From positions 1 through 64,000 of the forward strand of contig JACPVI010000014.1 in NCBI GenBank assembly GCA_016191815.1: a DNA stretch of 64,000 nt, written 5' to 3'. This document shows, one piece after another, positions 44,869 through 53,729 of the stretch (within the stretch, counting starts at the first letter, position 1; the number at the start of each line of letters is the position of its first letter). Made by a program: the position numbers and the translations under genes. The notes under the pieces are model-generated. The model was not told the origin of the DNA and ran no database searches. It saw only the letters and a list, made by a program, of their open reading frames with translations. This DNA comes from Myxococcales bacterium. Its GTDB lineage: Bacteria; Myxococcota; Myxococcia; Myxococcales; Myxococcaceae.

Positions 44869-46259
44869 GGGGATGCTCCTTCCGCCAGCGCTTCCAATGG
44901 GCCCGCGCCGATCGCCGCGCGGAGATCGAGGAAAGACAGGCCGAGGCCGTAGCGCTCCCGCGCCTGGGCCACCTCGGCTTCGAACATGCGAAGGCTGGCG
45001 TCGGCCACCTCCAGGGCGCCGGTGAGCCCCTGGCGGTACAGCTCTGCTGTCTCCGCAGCGTTGCGCCGGGCCACCGCGGCGGCGACGGTGGCGTGGCGGA
45101 GCGAGCTCTGGGCGCTCGTTAGCGCCACCAGGGCCGTCCTCACCTCGGCGCCGGCCTTCCGCTGCCGCGCGCGGGCGGAGAGCGCAGCGATCCTCGAGAG
45201 CGCCGCCCGCTCTCGCGCCTCGCCGTAGCGCTCGCCGCCGTCGAAGAGGCTCCAGGACAGCTCCACCCCTCCGAAGCCGTCCACCGCCCGCCCGGTGAAG
45301 CCGGTCTCGTTGCTCGCGCGGACCTGCCCCAAAAGGGAGAGCGACGGGATCGCCCTCCGCCACGGCTCGCTCGCGGCCTCGGCCGCCGCGGCGGCGCGCT
45401 CGAACGACGCGAGCACGTCGGGCCGGGCCTGCTCGGCGCGGGCCACCAGCGCCTCGACATCGGGAAGCTTCCGGGAGGCCTCTTCGAACAGGGACTCCGG
45501 CGGCGAGAGCGGCGGGGCCAGCTTGGAGTCGAGCAAAAGCCCCAGGTTGACGTAGGCCGCCTCGGTGGCCGAGGCCGCCCGGGTGGACTCGCGCTCGGCG
45601 GTGGCCAGCTCCAGCTCGGCGCGGGTCAAGTCGTTCACGCTCACCAGCTTCGCTTCCAGCCGCGCGCGCGCATCGGAGAGGTTCCGCCGGGCGAACTCCA
45701 GCCGGCGCGAGGCGGCCTCCACCACTTGCTCGGCCGACAGGGTGAGGAGGAAGGCGTCGGCGGCCTCGAAGGCGAGCAGTCGCTTGGCTTCTTCGGCCTC
45801 CAGTTCGGCCGCGCCGCGCTCCCGCTTCGCTTGCCTGTAGAGCGGGTAGCCGCGGGCGTCGAAGGCAGTCCAGCGGAGGACCGCGACACCCGAGAGCGCG
45901 TCCTGCGACTGGAGCGTCACCGTCTGAGTGCCGATGGTCCGAACCGTCTCGTACGGCCGCCTGGAGTAGGCGGCGGTGGAGGACAGCTCGGGGAAGAAGA
46001 AGGCCCGGGCGCGCTGGAGCCGAGCCCTAGCCACTTCGGCCTGCTCGGAGGCGATCTGCGCCCGCTCGTTTCGCTCGAGCGCCATCGACACCGCCCGCTC
46101 GAGCGTGAGCGGCTCGGCTCGCTCCGGGGGAGCCGCGGCGCCGCCTGCAGGAACAGGGTCCGGCTCGGCCGCGGCGGAGGACGTCCCGAGGAGGAGCAGG
46201 AGCAAAAGGGCGACGCGCGGAGGGATCACGGTGAGGGCTCGGGGCTGTGGACCGGGCAT
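44865..46259 (-). CDS. TolC-like outer-membrane efflux protein
   Basis: The product is about 464 residues from ATG 46259; GTG 46229 is also possible and neither has a strong ribosome site. The signal is VALLLLLLLGTSSAAA. Two OEP-type repeats rich in Ala/Glu/Arg helices are visible: LTLERAVSMALERNERAQIA, ARLQRARAFFFPELSSTAAY and ARARLEAKLVSVNDLTRAEL in the first, and WRRAIPSLSLLGQVRASNET and AELYRQGLTGALEVADASLR in the second. It is the channel of the RND pump and the first gene of that operon. Confidence 0.9.
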   Translation of the reverse strand: MPGPQPRALTVIPPRVALLLLLLLGTSSAAAEPDPVPAGGAAAPPERAEPLTLERAVSMALERNERAQIASEQAEVARARLQRARAFFFPELSSTAAYSRRPYETVRTIGTQTVTLQSQDALSGVAVLRWTAFDARGYPLYRQAKRERGAAELEAEEAKRLLAFEAADAFLLTLSAEQVVEAASRRLEFARRNLSDARARLEAKLVSVNDLTRAELELATAERESTRAASATEAAYVNLGLLLDSKLAPPLSPPESLFEEASRKLPDVEALVARAEQARPDVLASFERAAAAAEAASEPWRRAIPSLSLLGQVRASNETGFTGRAVDGFGGVELSWSLFDGGERYGEARERAALSRIAALSARARQRKAGAEVRTALVALTSAQSSLRHATVAAAVARRNAAETAELYRQGLTGALEVADASLRMFEAEVAQARERYGLGLSFLDLRAAIGAGPLEALAEGASP

Positions 46260-46510
46260 ATACCGGCCGGAGGGCCGAGGTGCCAGCCCGCACCCAGCCG
46301 CCTCCCGGCCGCGGGGCACGGCGTAGCTCAGCGAGGTAGCCCGGGTGTGCTCCCGCGTGCCCGTACGGGAGAGTTCGGGCTCGGTGCGCGGAGGAGCCCC
46401 GGTCCGCGCGTTACTGGCGCACTCGCAAGATGCGCGAGGGTGATCAGCATGGGAACCACAGCCGATCTCGCGTGGTGCCGGAAGTTACAGGTCGGAATAC
46501 ACTGCGCGCC

Positions 46511-48427
46511 ATGCGGGTGACGCTCCTCGCCGCCCTTTCGCTCGGCGCGCTCCCGGCCTGCAACCCGAGGCCCCAGGGCGCAGCCCGGGTGGTGGTGAGC
46601 TTCGGCTTTCGGCCCGGCTGCCTGCGGGTGAGCGCGACCGACGTCTCCTCGCCGTCCCGCCGGCAAGAAGTCGACCTCCCGCTCGAAGGGGTGAAGTCGG
46701 TGGGCACCCGGACGGTGGGAGTCCTTCCCGGGAAAGACTGGAGCCCGTTCATCGAGGTGACCGCGGTAGCGCACCTCGGCGGGTGCGAGGCGCGGCCGGT
46801 GAAGCGCCGCAGCGAGCGGTTGGACCTGACTCCCCGCGGAATCCAGGAGGTGCTCCTCACGCTGGATGGTTCCGACGCCGATGGAGACCTCTACCTGGCA
46901 GGAGACGACGACCCTGCCTTCGAGGACTGCGACGACTCCGCCTCCGGGGCGGAGGTACACCCCGGCGCCCAGGAGCGATGCAACGGCCTGGACGACGACT
47001 GCGACGGAACGCGCGACGAGGGCCTCTCCGTGGCCGGCACCTACTACCGCGACATGGACCGCGACGGCTTCGGGGACCCGGCGACGGCGGTGCAGACCTG
47101 CACGGCGCCTCCGGGCCACGTGCTCACCGCCGGCGACTGCGACGACCAGGCCGCAAGGGTGCGGCCCGATGCCGGCGAGGTGTGCGACGGCGCCGACGAG
47201 GATTGCTCCGGCGCGGCGGACGAGCCGTTCGAGCTGGGCAAGGGCTGCAATGGCTGCGGGGGCACCTTCCGCTGCGAGTCCGACGGCGGTCGCTACTGCG
47301 GAGGCCCGACCACCCCGGTCTGGTACTACCCGGACAGCGACCGGGACGGCCAAGCAGCGGCCGGCGCCCAGCGGGTACACGCCTGCCAAAGCCCCGGGCA
47401 GGGCTACGTCTCCTCCGCAGGCGACTGCGATGACGGGGATCCGTTCAACCTCGCCGGCGGGACGGAGATCTGCGACGGCTACGACAACGACTGCCGGGCG
47501 GAGACCACCGAGGCTGGCGTCTGCCCTCAGGGTGCAGCCTGGGCGGTGCGGGCGGACGCGGCGGATGGAGGCGCCATCTGGAGGGCGGCTGCCGCCTACG
47601 GGCGCGGGAAGGTGTGGATCGCCGGCGACAACGGGGCTCTCCGAGTGCGCGACGGCCAGGGGCCCTTCCAGAGCTTCGACGGCAGGTGCATCGCCGACTG
47701 GCGCGCGGCCTGGGCGCGGCCGAACGTCGGGCGGGTGTACCTCTCGGGAATCTCGGCGCCGCTGGTGTCGATGGACCGCACCGGCGGGGGGTGCACCGAG
47801 GTGCTGTCGCAACAGACTCTCAACGCCGACGTCTGGGCGCTCAGCGGAACCGGGGGAAACTCGGTCGAGCTCTTCGGCGCAGGGTCCGAGCTGGTCTTCC
47901 GGGTGGACCCGGACGACCCACAGGACCTCGACATCTGGCGCATGCCCAACCGGAACCTCTTCGCCGTTCATGCGGTCGCCGATCGCGATGTGTGGGCGGT
48001 CGGCTACGATTCTTCCGCGAAGCGGAGCCTCATCCTGCACTACGACGGCTCGAGCTGGTCCACCTCCGCGCACCCGAGCTTCGGCGGCCCGCTGAGGGCG
48101 ATCTCGATGATCGAGCCCAGCTCCGGCTTCGCCGCCGGCGACGAGGGCAATGTCCTCAGGTGGGCAGGCGCCGCGTGGGTGAGCTTCCCGACGCCTTACG
48201 CCGCGGTGCCGAAGAACCGCCCCAAGCTGTTCGCGGTCGGGGCCTTCGGCGTCAACAACGTCTACGCCGCCTCCGAGGACGGGACGGTGTGGCGGTACAC
48301 CTCGGGCTGGCGCCCTCTCCACCTGGACAGCGGCGGAGAGCTGGTCGACCTCGCCGGGAGCGGGCCGGACGATCTATGGGCGATCGGGCCCCGCCCCACC
48401 GGCGTCCTCCACTGGCACGAGCCCTGA
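46511..48427 (+). CDS. MopE-repeat lipoprotein with propeller-like C-terminal half
   Basis: The product is 638 residues from ATG 46511. Signal and lipobox are MRVTLLAALSLGALPAC. Residues about 115-335 hold three MopE-type metal-binding repeats of the form D-x-D-x-D-G...GDCDD...EvCDG.D.DC (for example DRDGFGDPATAV, AGDCDDQAARVRPD and EVCDGADEDCSG). The remaining 300 residues read like a kelch/YVTN-type beta-propeller (GKVWIAGDNGALRVRDG, LFAVHAVADRDVWAVGYD, FAVGAFGVNNVYAASEDG). It is a probable surface protein with bound Ca or other metal. The MCE transporter operon starts 1 bp later. Confidence 0.78.
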   Translation: MRVTLLAALSLGALPACNPRPQGAARVVVSFGFRPGCLRVSATDVSSPSRRQEVDLPLEGVKSVGTRTVGVLPGKDWSPFIEVTAVAHLGGCEARPVKRRSERLDLTPRGIQEVLLTLDGSDADGDLYLAGDDDPAFEDCDDSASGAEVHPGAQERCNGLDDDCDGTRDEGLSVAGTYYRDMDRDGFGDPATAVQTCTAPPGHVLTAGDCDDQAARVRPDAGEVCDGADEDCSGAADEPFELGKGCNGCGGTFRCESDGGRYCGGPTTPVWYYPDSDRDGQAAAGAQRVHACQSPGQGYVSSAGDCDDGDPFNLAGGTEICDGYDNDCRAETTEAGVCPQGAAWAVRADAADGGAIWRAAAAYGRGKVWIAGDNGALRVRDGQGPFQSFDGRCIADWRAAWARPNVGRVYLSGISAPLVSMDRTGGGCTEVLSQQTLNADVWALSGTGGNSVELFGAGSELVFRVDPDDPQDLDIWRMPNRNLFAVHAVADRDVWAVGYDSSAKRSLILHYDGSSWSTSAHPSFGGPLRAISMIEPSSGFAAGDEGNVLRWAGAAWVSFPTPYAAVPKNRPKLFAVGAFGVNNVYAASEDGTVWRYTSGWRPLHLDSGGELVDLAGSGPDDLWAIGPRPTGVLHWHEP

Positions 48428-48428
48428 A

Positions 48429-49100
48429 TTGGATCTCCGCACCGACGCCCTCACCGTGCGCATCGACGGCCGCGCGGCGCTCTGGCAGGTCACCGTCTCC
48501 TTCCCCGGCGGCGAGCGGGCGCTGGTGGTGGGAAACGCGGGCAGCGGGAAGACGACCTTGCTCAAGGCGCTCGCAGGCCTCCTGCCGGCCTCCGCGGGGC
48601 GGGTGCTCTGGAACGGGGCGGAAGTCGGCTGCCTCTCACCGGAGCAGCGGCGGGCCGCGCAGGCAGCCTTCGGGATGGTGTTCCAGTCCGACGCGCTGTT
48701 CGACTCGCTCACCGTGCTGGAGAACGTGATGCTCCCGCTGTCACGGCGGAAGGTGCCGCCGAAAGAAGCGCGCCCGCGCGCCGAAGAGGCGCTGGTGCAG
48801 GTGGGGCTTTTGGACGCGGCCCGGCACTACCCGGAGCGCCTGTCGGGTGGAATGCGGAAGCGGGTGGGAATCGCGCGGGCGATCGTCGCTCGGCCGGAGG
48901 TGCTCCTGGCAGATGACCCGCTGGCCGGGCTGGATCCCGAGACCGCCGAAAGCGTCACGGAGCTACTGCTCTTTCTCGCCGCGGAGAGGACCTTGATCCT
49001 CGCCGCCCCGGAGGCCGCCCCGGCGCTCCGAGTACCGACGGTGCTCCGCCTCGAGGGGGGCCGCTTGGGGGGTGGCCCCCGCGGGCCGAGGGACGGCTGA
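48429..49100 (+). CDS. MlaF-like ABC ATPase with degenerate catalytic residues
   Basis: The product is 223 residues from TTG 48429. Walker A VVGNAGSGKTTLLKAL, Q-loop GMVFQSDALFDSLTV and signature RLSGGMRKRVGIARAI are canonical. Walker B reads VLLADDPLAGLD, with Asp in place of the catalytic Glu. The switch His is also absent: the region reads TLILAAPEAAP where LVVSHD is normal. It is expected to bind ATP at its Walker motifs but hydrolyse it poorly, while lending a good signature to its partner. It is the first gene of a five-gene MCE/Mla-type operon. Confidence 0.85.
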   Translation: MDLRTDALTVRIDGRAALWQVTVSFPGGERALVVGNAGSGKTTLLKALAGLLPASAGRVLWNGAEVGCLSPEQRRAAQAAFGMVFQSDALFDSLTVLENVMLPLSRRKVPPKEARPRAEEALVQVGLLDAARHYPERLSGGMRKRVGIARAIVARPEVLLADDPLAGLDPETAESVTELLLFLAAERTLILAAPEAAPALRVPTVLRLEGGRLGGGPRGPRDG

Positions 49101-49886
49101 TTGGAGGCGCTCTACGAAATCCCCGCCGCGCTGGGGCGAAGCCTGAGGACGGGCCTCAGGGCGGCCGGCGCCCTGGGCTTGGTGGCCGGCCGCACCGCCC
49201 TCCAGCTTCCGCGGCTGGACCGGCGCGAGCTGATGCGCGCGCTCTCTCAGTTCGGGGCGGAGTCGCTCTCGTTGGCGCTCTTGGTGGCCGCGCTCACCGG
49301 CGCGACGGTGGTGCTGCAGACCGCGCTCTACGTGCAGCGCTTCGGCGCCCGGGCCTACCTCGGCTGGGCCGCGGGCTACGCGGTGCTGTGGGAGTTCGGA
49401 CCGCTCATCCTGGGGCTGTTGATGGCGGCGCGGGTGGGAGCGCGCAACGCCGCCGAGCTGGCCACCCTCACCGTGGGAGGGCAGATCGAAGGGCTGCGCG
49501 GCATCTCGCTCGATCCCTTCGCGCTCCTGGTGGCGCCGAGGGTCCTGGCCACCGCGCTGTCGGTGACCTGCCTGTCGGTGGTGGCCTTCCTGTTCGCCAT
49601 CCTGATGGAGGCGGCGGCCGCGGCGGCCACCCTGCACCTCCCCACCGGAGTGTTCCTCTCCAGCTTCGCCGAGATGCTGTCCTTCAGCGACGTGGTGGGC
49701 GGCAGCGCCAAGGCCCTCGCCTTCGGGATCGCCATCGCGCTGGTCTCCACCGCCGCGGGACTTTCCGCCCAGGGTGGGGCGAGGGGCGTGGGCCGAGCCG
49801 CCGCCAGGGCGGTGGTGTGGAGCGCGGCCGCCATCTTCCTCCTCGACTTCGGGTTGACCCCTCTTTTGGTGTGGCTGCTCTCGTGA
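49101..49886 (+). CDS. MlaE-family permease, first of two
   Basis: The product is 261 residues from TTG 49101, directly abutting the ATPase stop. MlaE features: FGAESLSLALLVAALTGATV, QTALYVQRFGARAYLGWAAG, LWEFGPLILGLLMAARVGAR (the conserved EFGP and ARVGA phrases), AAELATLTVGGQIEGLRGIS and LVAPRVLATALSVTCLSVVA. About six hydrophobic segments are present. The family forms the inner-membrane channel of Mla/Tgd/Mkl lipid transporters. It differs clearly from the second permease in the operon, so it is not a recent duplication. Confidence 0.9.
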   Translation: MEALYEIPAALGRSLRTGLRAAGALGLVAGRTALQLPRLDRRELMRALSQFGAESLSLALLVAALTGATVVLQTALYVQRFGARAYLGWAAGYAVLWEFGPLILGLLMAARVGARNAAELATLTVGGQIEGLRGISLDPFALLVAPRVLATALSVTCLSVVAFLFAILMEAAAAAATLHLPTGVFLSSFAEMLSFSDVVGGSAKALAFGIAIALVSTAAGLSAQGGARGVGRAAARAVVWSAAAIFLLDFGLTPLLVWLLS

Positions 49887-50626
49887 ACGCACTGGGCTCC
49901 ATCGGCGCACCTGCGCTCCTGCTCGCCCGGGCCTTGCGCGCGGGCCTCTCCCGCGGACTCACCTTTAGGGAGTGGCTGGCCCAGCTCTACGAGATCGGCA
50001 ACCGCTCGGTGTGGCTGGTGAGCACTGGGCTGGCCTTCTTCGGGGCGGTGATGGTGGCGATTGGCCAGCACCAGGCGAGGCGCTTCACCGGAAACCTCGC
50101 GGTGGTCGGCCCCGCCTACTTCGAGCTTCTGGTGCGGGAGTTCGGGACGATGACCTCGGTGCTGCTCGCCGCTGCCAGCGCCGGGGCCTCCATCTCCGCC
50201 GAGCTGGCTTCGATGAAGGTCAACGAGCAGCTGGAGGCCCTGGAGATGTCCGCCGGAGATCCGCTGGCCGACCTGGTGGCGCCGCGGGTCTTGGCCTCGG
50301 CGGTGGCGGTGCCCCTCCTCTGCGTGATCGGCACGGTGGCTGCCGGCCTCTCGGCGGCGGTGGTGGCCACCTTCGCCTACGGCTCCGACGGGCTCGCGTT
50401 CATCGACGCGCGCTTCGTGGACCGGTGGGACTTGCTCAACGCTTTCCTCAAGGCGTTCCTGTGCGGCCTCTTCATCCCCGTCGCGGCGAGCTGGCGAGGG
50501 CTCAAGGCCGGTCCGGGCGCCGGCGCGGTGGGCGCGGCGGTCACCGGGAGCGTGGTGGACGCCTGCCTGGGCTGCCTCTTGATCGATTTCTTGGTGTCCT
50601 TCGCCTTCCTCCTGGTGGGCGTGTGA
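49883..50626 (+). CDS. MlaE-family permease, second of two
   Basis: The product is 247 residues from GTG 49883, in a GTGA overlap with the first permease gene. It shows the same fold with its own sequence: VWLVSTGLAFFGAVMVAIGQ, VGPAYFELLVREFGTMTSVL, AASAGASISAELASMKVNEQ, ALEMSAGDPLADLVAPRVLA and AFLKAFLCGLFIPVAASWRG. It ends with a hydrophobic LGCLLIDFLVSFAFLLVG. Together with the first permease it probably forms a heterodimer in the inner membrane. Confidence 0.9.
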   Translation: MNALGSIGAPALLLARALRAGLSRGLTFREWLAQLYEIGNRSVWLVSTGLAFFGAVMVAIGQHQARRFTGNLAVVGPAYFELLVREFGTMTSVLLAAASAGASISAELASMKVNEQLEALEMSAGDPLADLVAPRVLASAVAVPLLCVIGTVAAGLSAAVVATFAYGSDGLAFIDARFVDRWDLLNAFLKAFLCGLFIPVAASWRGLKAGPGAGAVGAAVTGSVVDACLGCLLIDFLVSFAFLLVGV

Positions 50627-51351
50627 GCGACGCCCTCCAGCGCTCCCAGGCGGCCCTGATCCTCGAAGAGGTCGCGCTCTCCTTCGGGCCGGAGGAAGTG
50701 CTCGCTGGCCTCTCCGCCGAGATTCCCCTCTGTGGAATCACCTTCGTGGTGGGCCGGAGCGGCTGCGGCAAGAGCGTCCTCTGCCGGGTGGCGCTGGGGC
50801 TGCTCAAGCCGAGCCGGGGGAGGGTCTTCCTCTTGGGCCAAGCGGTCCACCTGGCGACCGAGCGTGCGCTCATCGCTCTTAGAAGGAAGGTGCCGTACAT
50901 CGTGCAGGGCCCCGCCCTGCTCGACTGGCTCACCGTGGAAGAGAACGTGCGGCTTGCGGCAAAGGCCGCCGGGGCCAAAGAGGCCGAGGTGCGAGTGGCG
51001 CTCGGGCGGCTCGGGCTCGCGGAGCTGGGCCAGAGGCTGCCTCCGTCGTTGGGGCCGGGCACGAAGAAGCGCGCCGCCCTGGCGAGAGCGCTGGTGCTCT
51101 CGCCCCGCTTCTTGGTGCTCGACGAGCCGACCACCGGGCTGGACCCGGAGGCGGCCTCCCAGGTGAACGGGGCGATCGCCGCCATCGGCCGCGAGGGGCT
51201 TGGAGCGCTGGTGGTCTCGCACGATTATCGCGCCCTGGAGGCGATGGCCGACCGGGTGCTTTGGCTGGAGAAGGGCCGGGCCGCTTTCTTCGGCGGGCGT
51301 GAAGAGTTCCAAAGGGCGCGGGCTGTTCGGGCCGCTCCTTCGGCGAGGTGA
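50623..51351 (+). CDS. MlaF-like ABC ATPase with degenerate signature motif
   Basis: The product is 242 residues from GTG 50623, in a GTGA overlap. Walker A is VVGRSGCGKSVLCRVA, Q-loop VPYIVQGPALLDWLTV, Walker B with Glu LVLDEPTTGLDPEAA and the switch His in LVVSHDYRALEAMAD: all canonical. The signature, normally LSGGQ, reads PSLGPGTKKRAALARAL. The defects are therefore complementary to those of the first ATPase, which is the pattern of heterodimeric ABC proteins with one working and one degenerate ATP site. Confidence 0.87.
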   Translation: MSDALQRSQAALILEEVALSFGPEEVLAGLSAEIPLCGITFVVGRSGCGKSVLCRVALGLLKPSRGRVFLLGQAVHLATERALIALRRKVPYIVQGPALLDWLTVEENVRLAAKAAGAKEAEVRVALGRLGLAELGQRLPPSLGPGTKKRAALARALVLSPRFLVLDEPTTGLDPEAASQVNGAIAAIGREGLGALVVSHDYRALEAMADRVLWLEKGRAAFFGGREEFQRARAVRAAPSAR

Positions 51352-51355
51352 GGCA

Positions 51356-52366
51356 ATGGACGAAAGACGGCTGGAGATCAAAGTGGGAGCGCTCCTGCTC
51401 TCCGCGGTGGCGGCGGTGCTGGTGCTGCTCTGGCTCACCGGCGAGCTGAACCTGTCGTCGGGCTCCACTCTCGAGGTCCACTTCGGGCACACCGGCAACG
51501 TGGTGAAGGGGGCGCCGGTCAAGTTGGGGGGCGTGCCGGTGGGAAAGGTGGAGCGCATCGTGCTCCGGCCGTCCCACCGCGACGCCGCCGGCGAGCCCTT
51601 GCCGGTGAAGATGGAGGTGTCCGTCACCCAGGAGGTGCTGAACGCGCTCCGCGAGGACGCGGCGGTGACGGTGGCCACCATCGGCCCGCTCGGCGAGCCC
51701 TACCTCGAGGTTTACACCGGCTCGAAGGAGGCGCCCTTCGAGAAGGGCCGGCCCATCCGCGGGCTCGACGCCCCCAGGCTGGACATGGTCTCCAACCGCT
51801 TGGCCAACTTCCTGGAGTCCGCCGGGAGGGTGCTGGACGAGGATCCGCGCGCGCTCTCCACCCTGGTGAACGGAATCAGCGGGCTGGCACGGTCGGCCGA
51901 CGGAGTGCTGACGGAGAACCGAGGCGGGCTCAAGCAGATCGTCGGCGAGCTGTCGGCAGCGGCGAAGGATCTCCGGGCGCTTTCCGAGTCGGCGCGGAGG
52001 ACGCTGGAGCCTGGGAGCAAAGGGGCGCGTCTGATCGAGGATGCGGCGGAGAGCGCCAGCCTGGTGAGGAGAGACCTCCCTCAGCTCTCCAAGGAGGCGG
52101 CGGTGGCGCTGGGCGGCCTGGCCGCGCTCTCCGGCGGCTTCACCAAGGAAGACGGGCAGAAGCTCAAGTCCGCGATCGACCGGTACGCGGCGGCAGGACA
52201 GAAGCTCGAGCAGCTCGCCGACCGGGGAGACCGGATTCTCGCCAAGCTCGAGGCCGGCGAGGGAACCGCCGGAGCCACCCTGAAGGACAAGCAGCTCTAC
52301 GACGATCTCCGCTCGCTGGTGAGCGACCTCCGCAAGCATCCCTGGAAGATGCTCTGGAAGGATTAG
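51356..52366 (+). CDS. MCE/MlaD-family lipid-binding protein
   Basis: The product is 336 residues from ATG 51356 behind GAGGTGAGGC. An N-terminal transmembrane helix (LLLSAVAAVLVLLWLTG) is followed by one MCE domain (about 30-130): VHFGHTGNVVKGAPVKLGGV, VGKVERIVLR and VTVATIGPLGEPYLEVYTGS. A long helical tail (DAPRLDMVSNRLANFLESAG to KHPWKMLWKD) probably forms a coiled-coil needle or tether. It is the substrate-carrying part of the transporter and the last gene of the operon. Its end overlaps the convergent DUF2304 gene by 4 bp. Confidence 0.9.
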   Translation: MDERRLEIKVGALLLSAVAAVLVLLWLTGELNLSSGSTLEVHFGHTGNVVKGAPVKLGGVPVGKVERIVLRPSHRDAAGEPLPVKMEVSVTQEVLNALREDAAVTVATIGPLGEPYLEVYTGSKEAPFEKGRPIRGLDAPRLDMVSNRLANFLESAGRVLDEDPRALSTLVNGISGLARSADGVLTENRGGLKQIVGELSAAAKDLRALSESARRTLEPGSKGARLIEDAAESASLVRRDLPQLSKEAAVALGGLAALSGGFTKEDGQKLKSAIDRYAAAGQKLEQLADRGDRILAKLEAGEGTAGATLKDKQLYDDLRSLVSDLRKHPWKMLWKD

Positions 52367-52737
52367 GAGGCCGGCGGCGAGCCGGGCCGGACGCCCGGGT
52401 CGAGTTGCCCCTCGGCGGAGAGGATCGCCAGCTCCTGTGTCAGCCTCCGGACCTGGCCGGTGAGGCGGGAGAGCACGATCGAGTAGTGCACCGAGATGAT
52501 CAGCAGAAAGAGCAGCCCGAAGATGAAGAGCGTGGTGGTGGGAGTGACCGCGCCGACCGCCTGGGTGAGCCAGAGCAAGAGCGGGTAGGCCAGGCTGAGC
52601 ACGAGCATCCCCGCTCCGGTGAGGATCCACAGCCAGGCGTACTCCTCCTTGAGCCGGCGGCGCCGCACCAGCTCCACCATGTAGAACAGGGTCACCGCGC
52701 TGGTGACGATGGCGAACACCTTCTGCGTGGGGCTCAT
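52363..52737 (-). CDS. DUF2304 membrane protein
   Basis: The product is 124 residues with three hydrophobic helices: VFAIVTSAVTLFYMVELVRR, YAWLWILTGAGMLVLSLAYP and TTTLFIFGLLFLLIISVHYS. It then has a helical cytoplasmic tail (RLTGQVRRLTQELAILSAEG). DUF2304 proteins are typically found next to dolichyl-phosphate-mannose-synthase-like glycosyltransferases, as here. Its start overlaps the stop of the GT2 gene by 4 bp. Confidence 0.85.
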   Translation of the reverse strand: MSPTQKVFAIVTSAVTLFYMVELVRRRRLKEEYAWLWILTGAGMLVLSLAYPLLLWLTQAVGAVTPTTTLFIFGLLFLLIISVHYSIVLSRLTGQVRRLTQELAILSAEGQLDPGVRPGSPPAS

Positions 52738-53441
52738 CGCTTGTCGCTCCGCAACGGGACGAGCGCCAGGGCCAGGCTCATCCGAATGACGTAGTACAGC
52801 GGCCTCAAGAGGCCGCCGTGCATGCTCTTGCCCGGAGGACCGGCCTTCATCCGGGCGGGGACCTCCCCGAGCGCGAAGCCGGCCCGCACCGCCATCGCCA
52901 GGACGTCCGCGTCCGGGTAGTCGGCCGGGTAGCGCTCGTGGATGTAGAACCGGAGGACCTCTTTGGAGATCGCCTTGTATCCGCTGGTGGGGTCGGTGAG
53001 CCGCCGGCCCGCGAGCAGCGCGGCGATCGAGCCGAACAGCGCCATGCCGAGGCGGCGCACCAGCGGCGGCCGGTAGGAGCCGCCACCCAGGAAGCGCGAG
53101 CCGACCACCACGTCGTGCTCGGCGAGCGCAGACAACAGCTCGGGGATGCCGGCCGGATCATGCTGCCCGTCGGCGTCGAGCTGTACCACCGCGTCGAAGC
53201 CGTGCCGAAGCGCGAAGCGGTACCCCGTCTGCAGCGCCGCGCCGTAGCCCAGGTTCACCGCGTGGGTCGCCACCAGCGCGCCGGCCCGCCGCGCCTCCGA
53301 GGAGGTGGCGTCGGTGGAGCCGTCATCGACCACCAGGATGTCCGGCACTCCCGCCGCCCTCACCCCGGCGATGACGCCGCCGATCCGACTGGCCTCGTCG
53401 TAGGCAGGGATGACCGCGAGGGCGCGGACAGGGGCGGGCAT
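52734..53441 (-). CDS. GT2 glycosyltransferase (DPM1-like)
   Basis: The product is about 235 residues from ATG 53441; GTG codons just inside are alternatives. The GT-A fold pattern is complete: RALAVIPAYDEASRIGGVIA, the first Asp in ILVVDDGSTDATSSEA, the DxD in AVVQLDADGQHDPAGIPELL, VVVGSRFLGGGSY and LTDPTSGYKAISKEVL. This is the polyprenyl-phosphate sugar transferase branch, and the DUF2304 partner fits membrane docking. No polysaccharide gene cluster lies nearby. The region 53442-53729 upstream holds no recognisable gene. Confidence 0.88.
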   Translation of the reverse strand: MPAPVRALAVIPAYDEASRIGGVIAGVRAAGVPDILVVDDGSTDATSSEARRAGALVATHAVNLGYGAALQTGYRFALRHGFDAVVQLDADGQHDPAGIPELLSALAEHDVVVGSRFLGGGSYRPPLVRRLGMALFGSIAALLAGRRLTDPTSGYKAISKEVLRFYIHERYPADYPDADVLAMAVRAGFALGEVPARMKAGPPGKSMHGGLLRPLYYVIRMSLALALVPLRSDKR

Positions 53442-53729
53442 GCAAGCGCCGGGGAGGCAATTCGCGCGCCAGAGGGCGCTCGCCCGTGCAGCCGTCCAGC
53501 GGGGCAACGCAACGGTTGCGCGGACGAGGCGACCAAGACGACGGAAGTGCGACGCAGGTGCGCGGTTCCATCCGCGGCCACGCAATTCCTGCGCCGCGCG
53601 ACCCTCGGCGTCGGGCGAGCAGATCGCCGGATCATCCGACGTTCCGAGGCCAGGCGTCAGCTCGTCGGGTGAGCCGATCGGCGAATCAGAGCGAGCGGCG
53701 TGCCGTCGTCGCCTGAGCTGGCTGGCGAA

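Noticed and set aside
46316-46390. tRNA-like start (GTAGCTCAGCGAGGTAGC)
   Set aside because: It resembles a D-arm, but no complementary acceptor stem, anticodon arm or GGTTCGA-type T-arm follows at the right distance.
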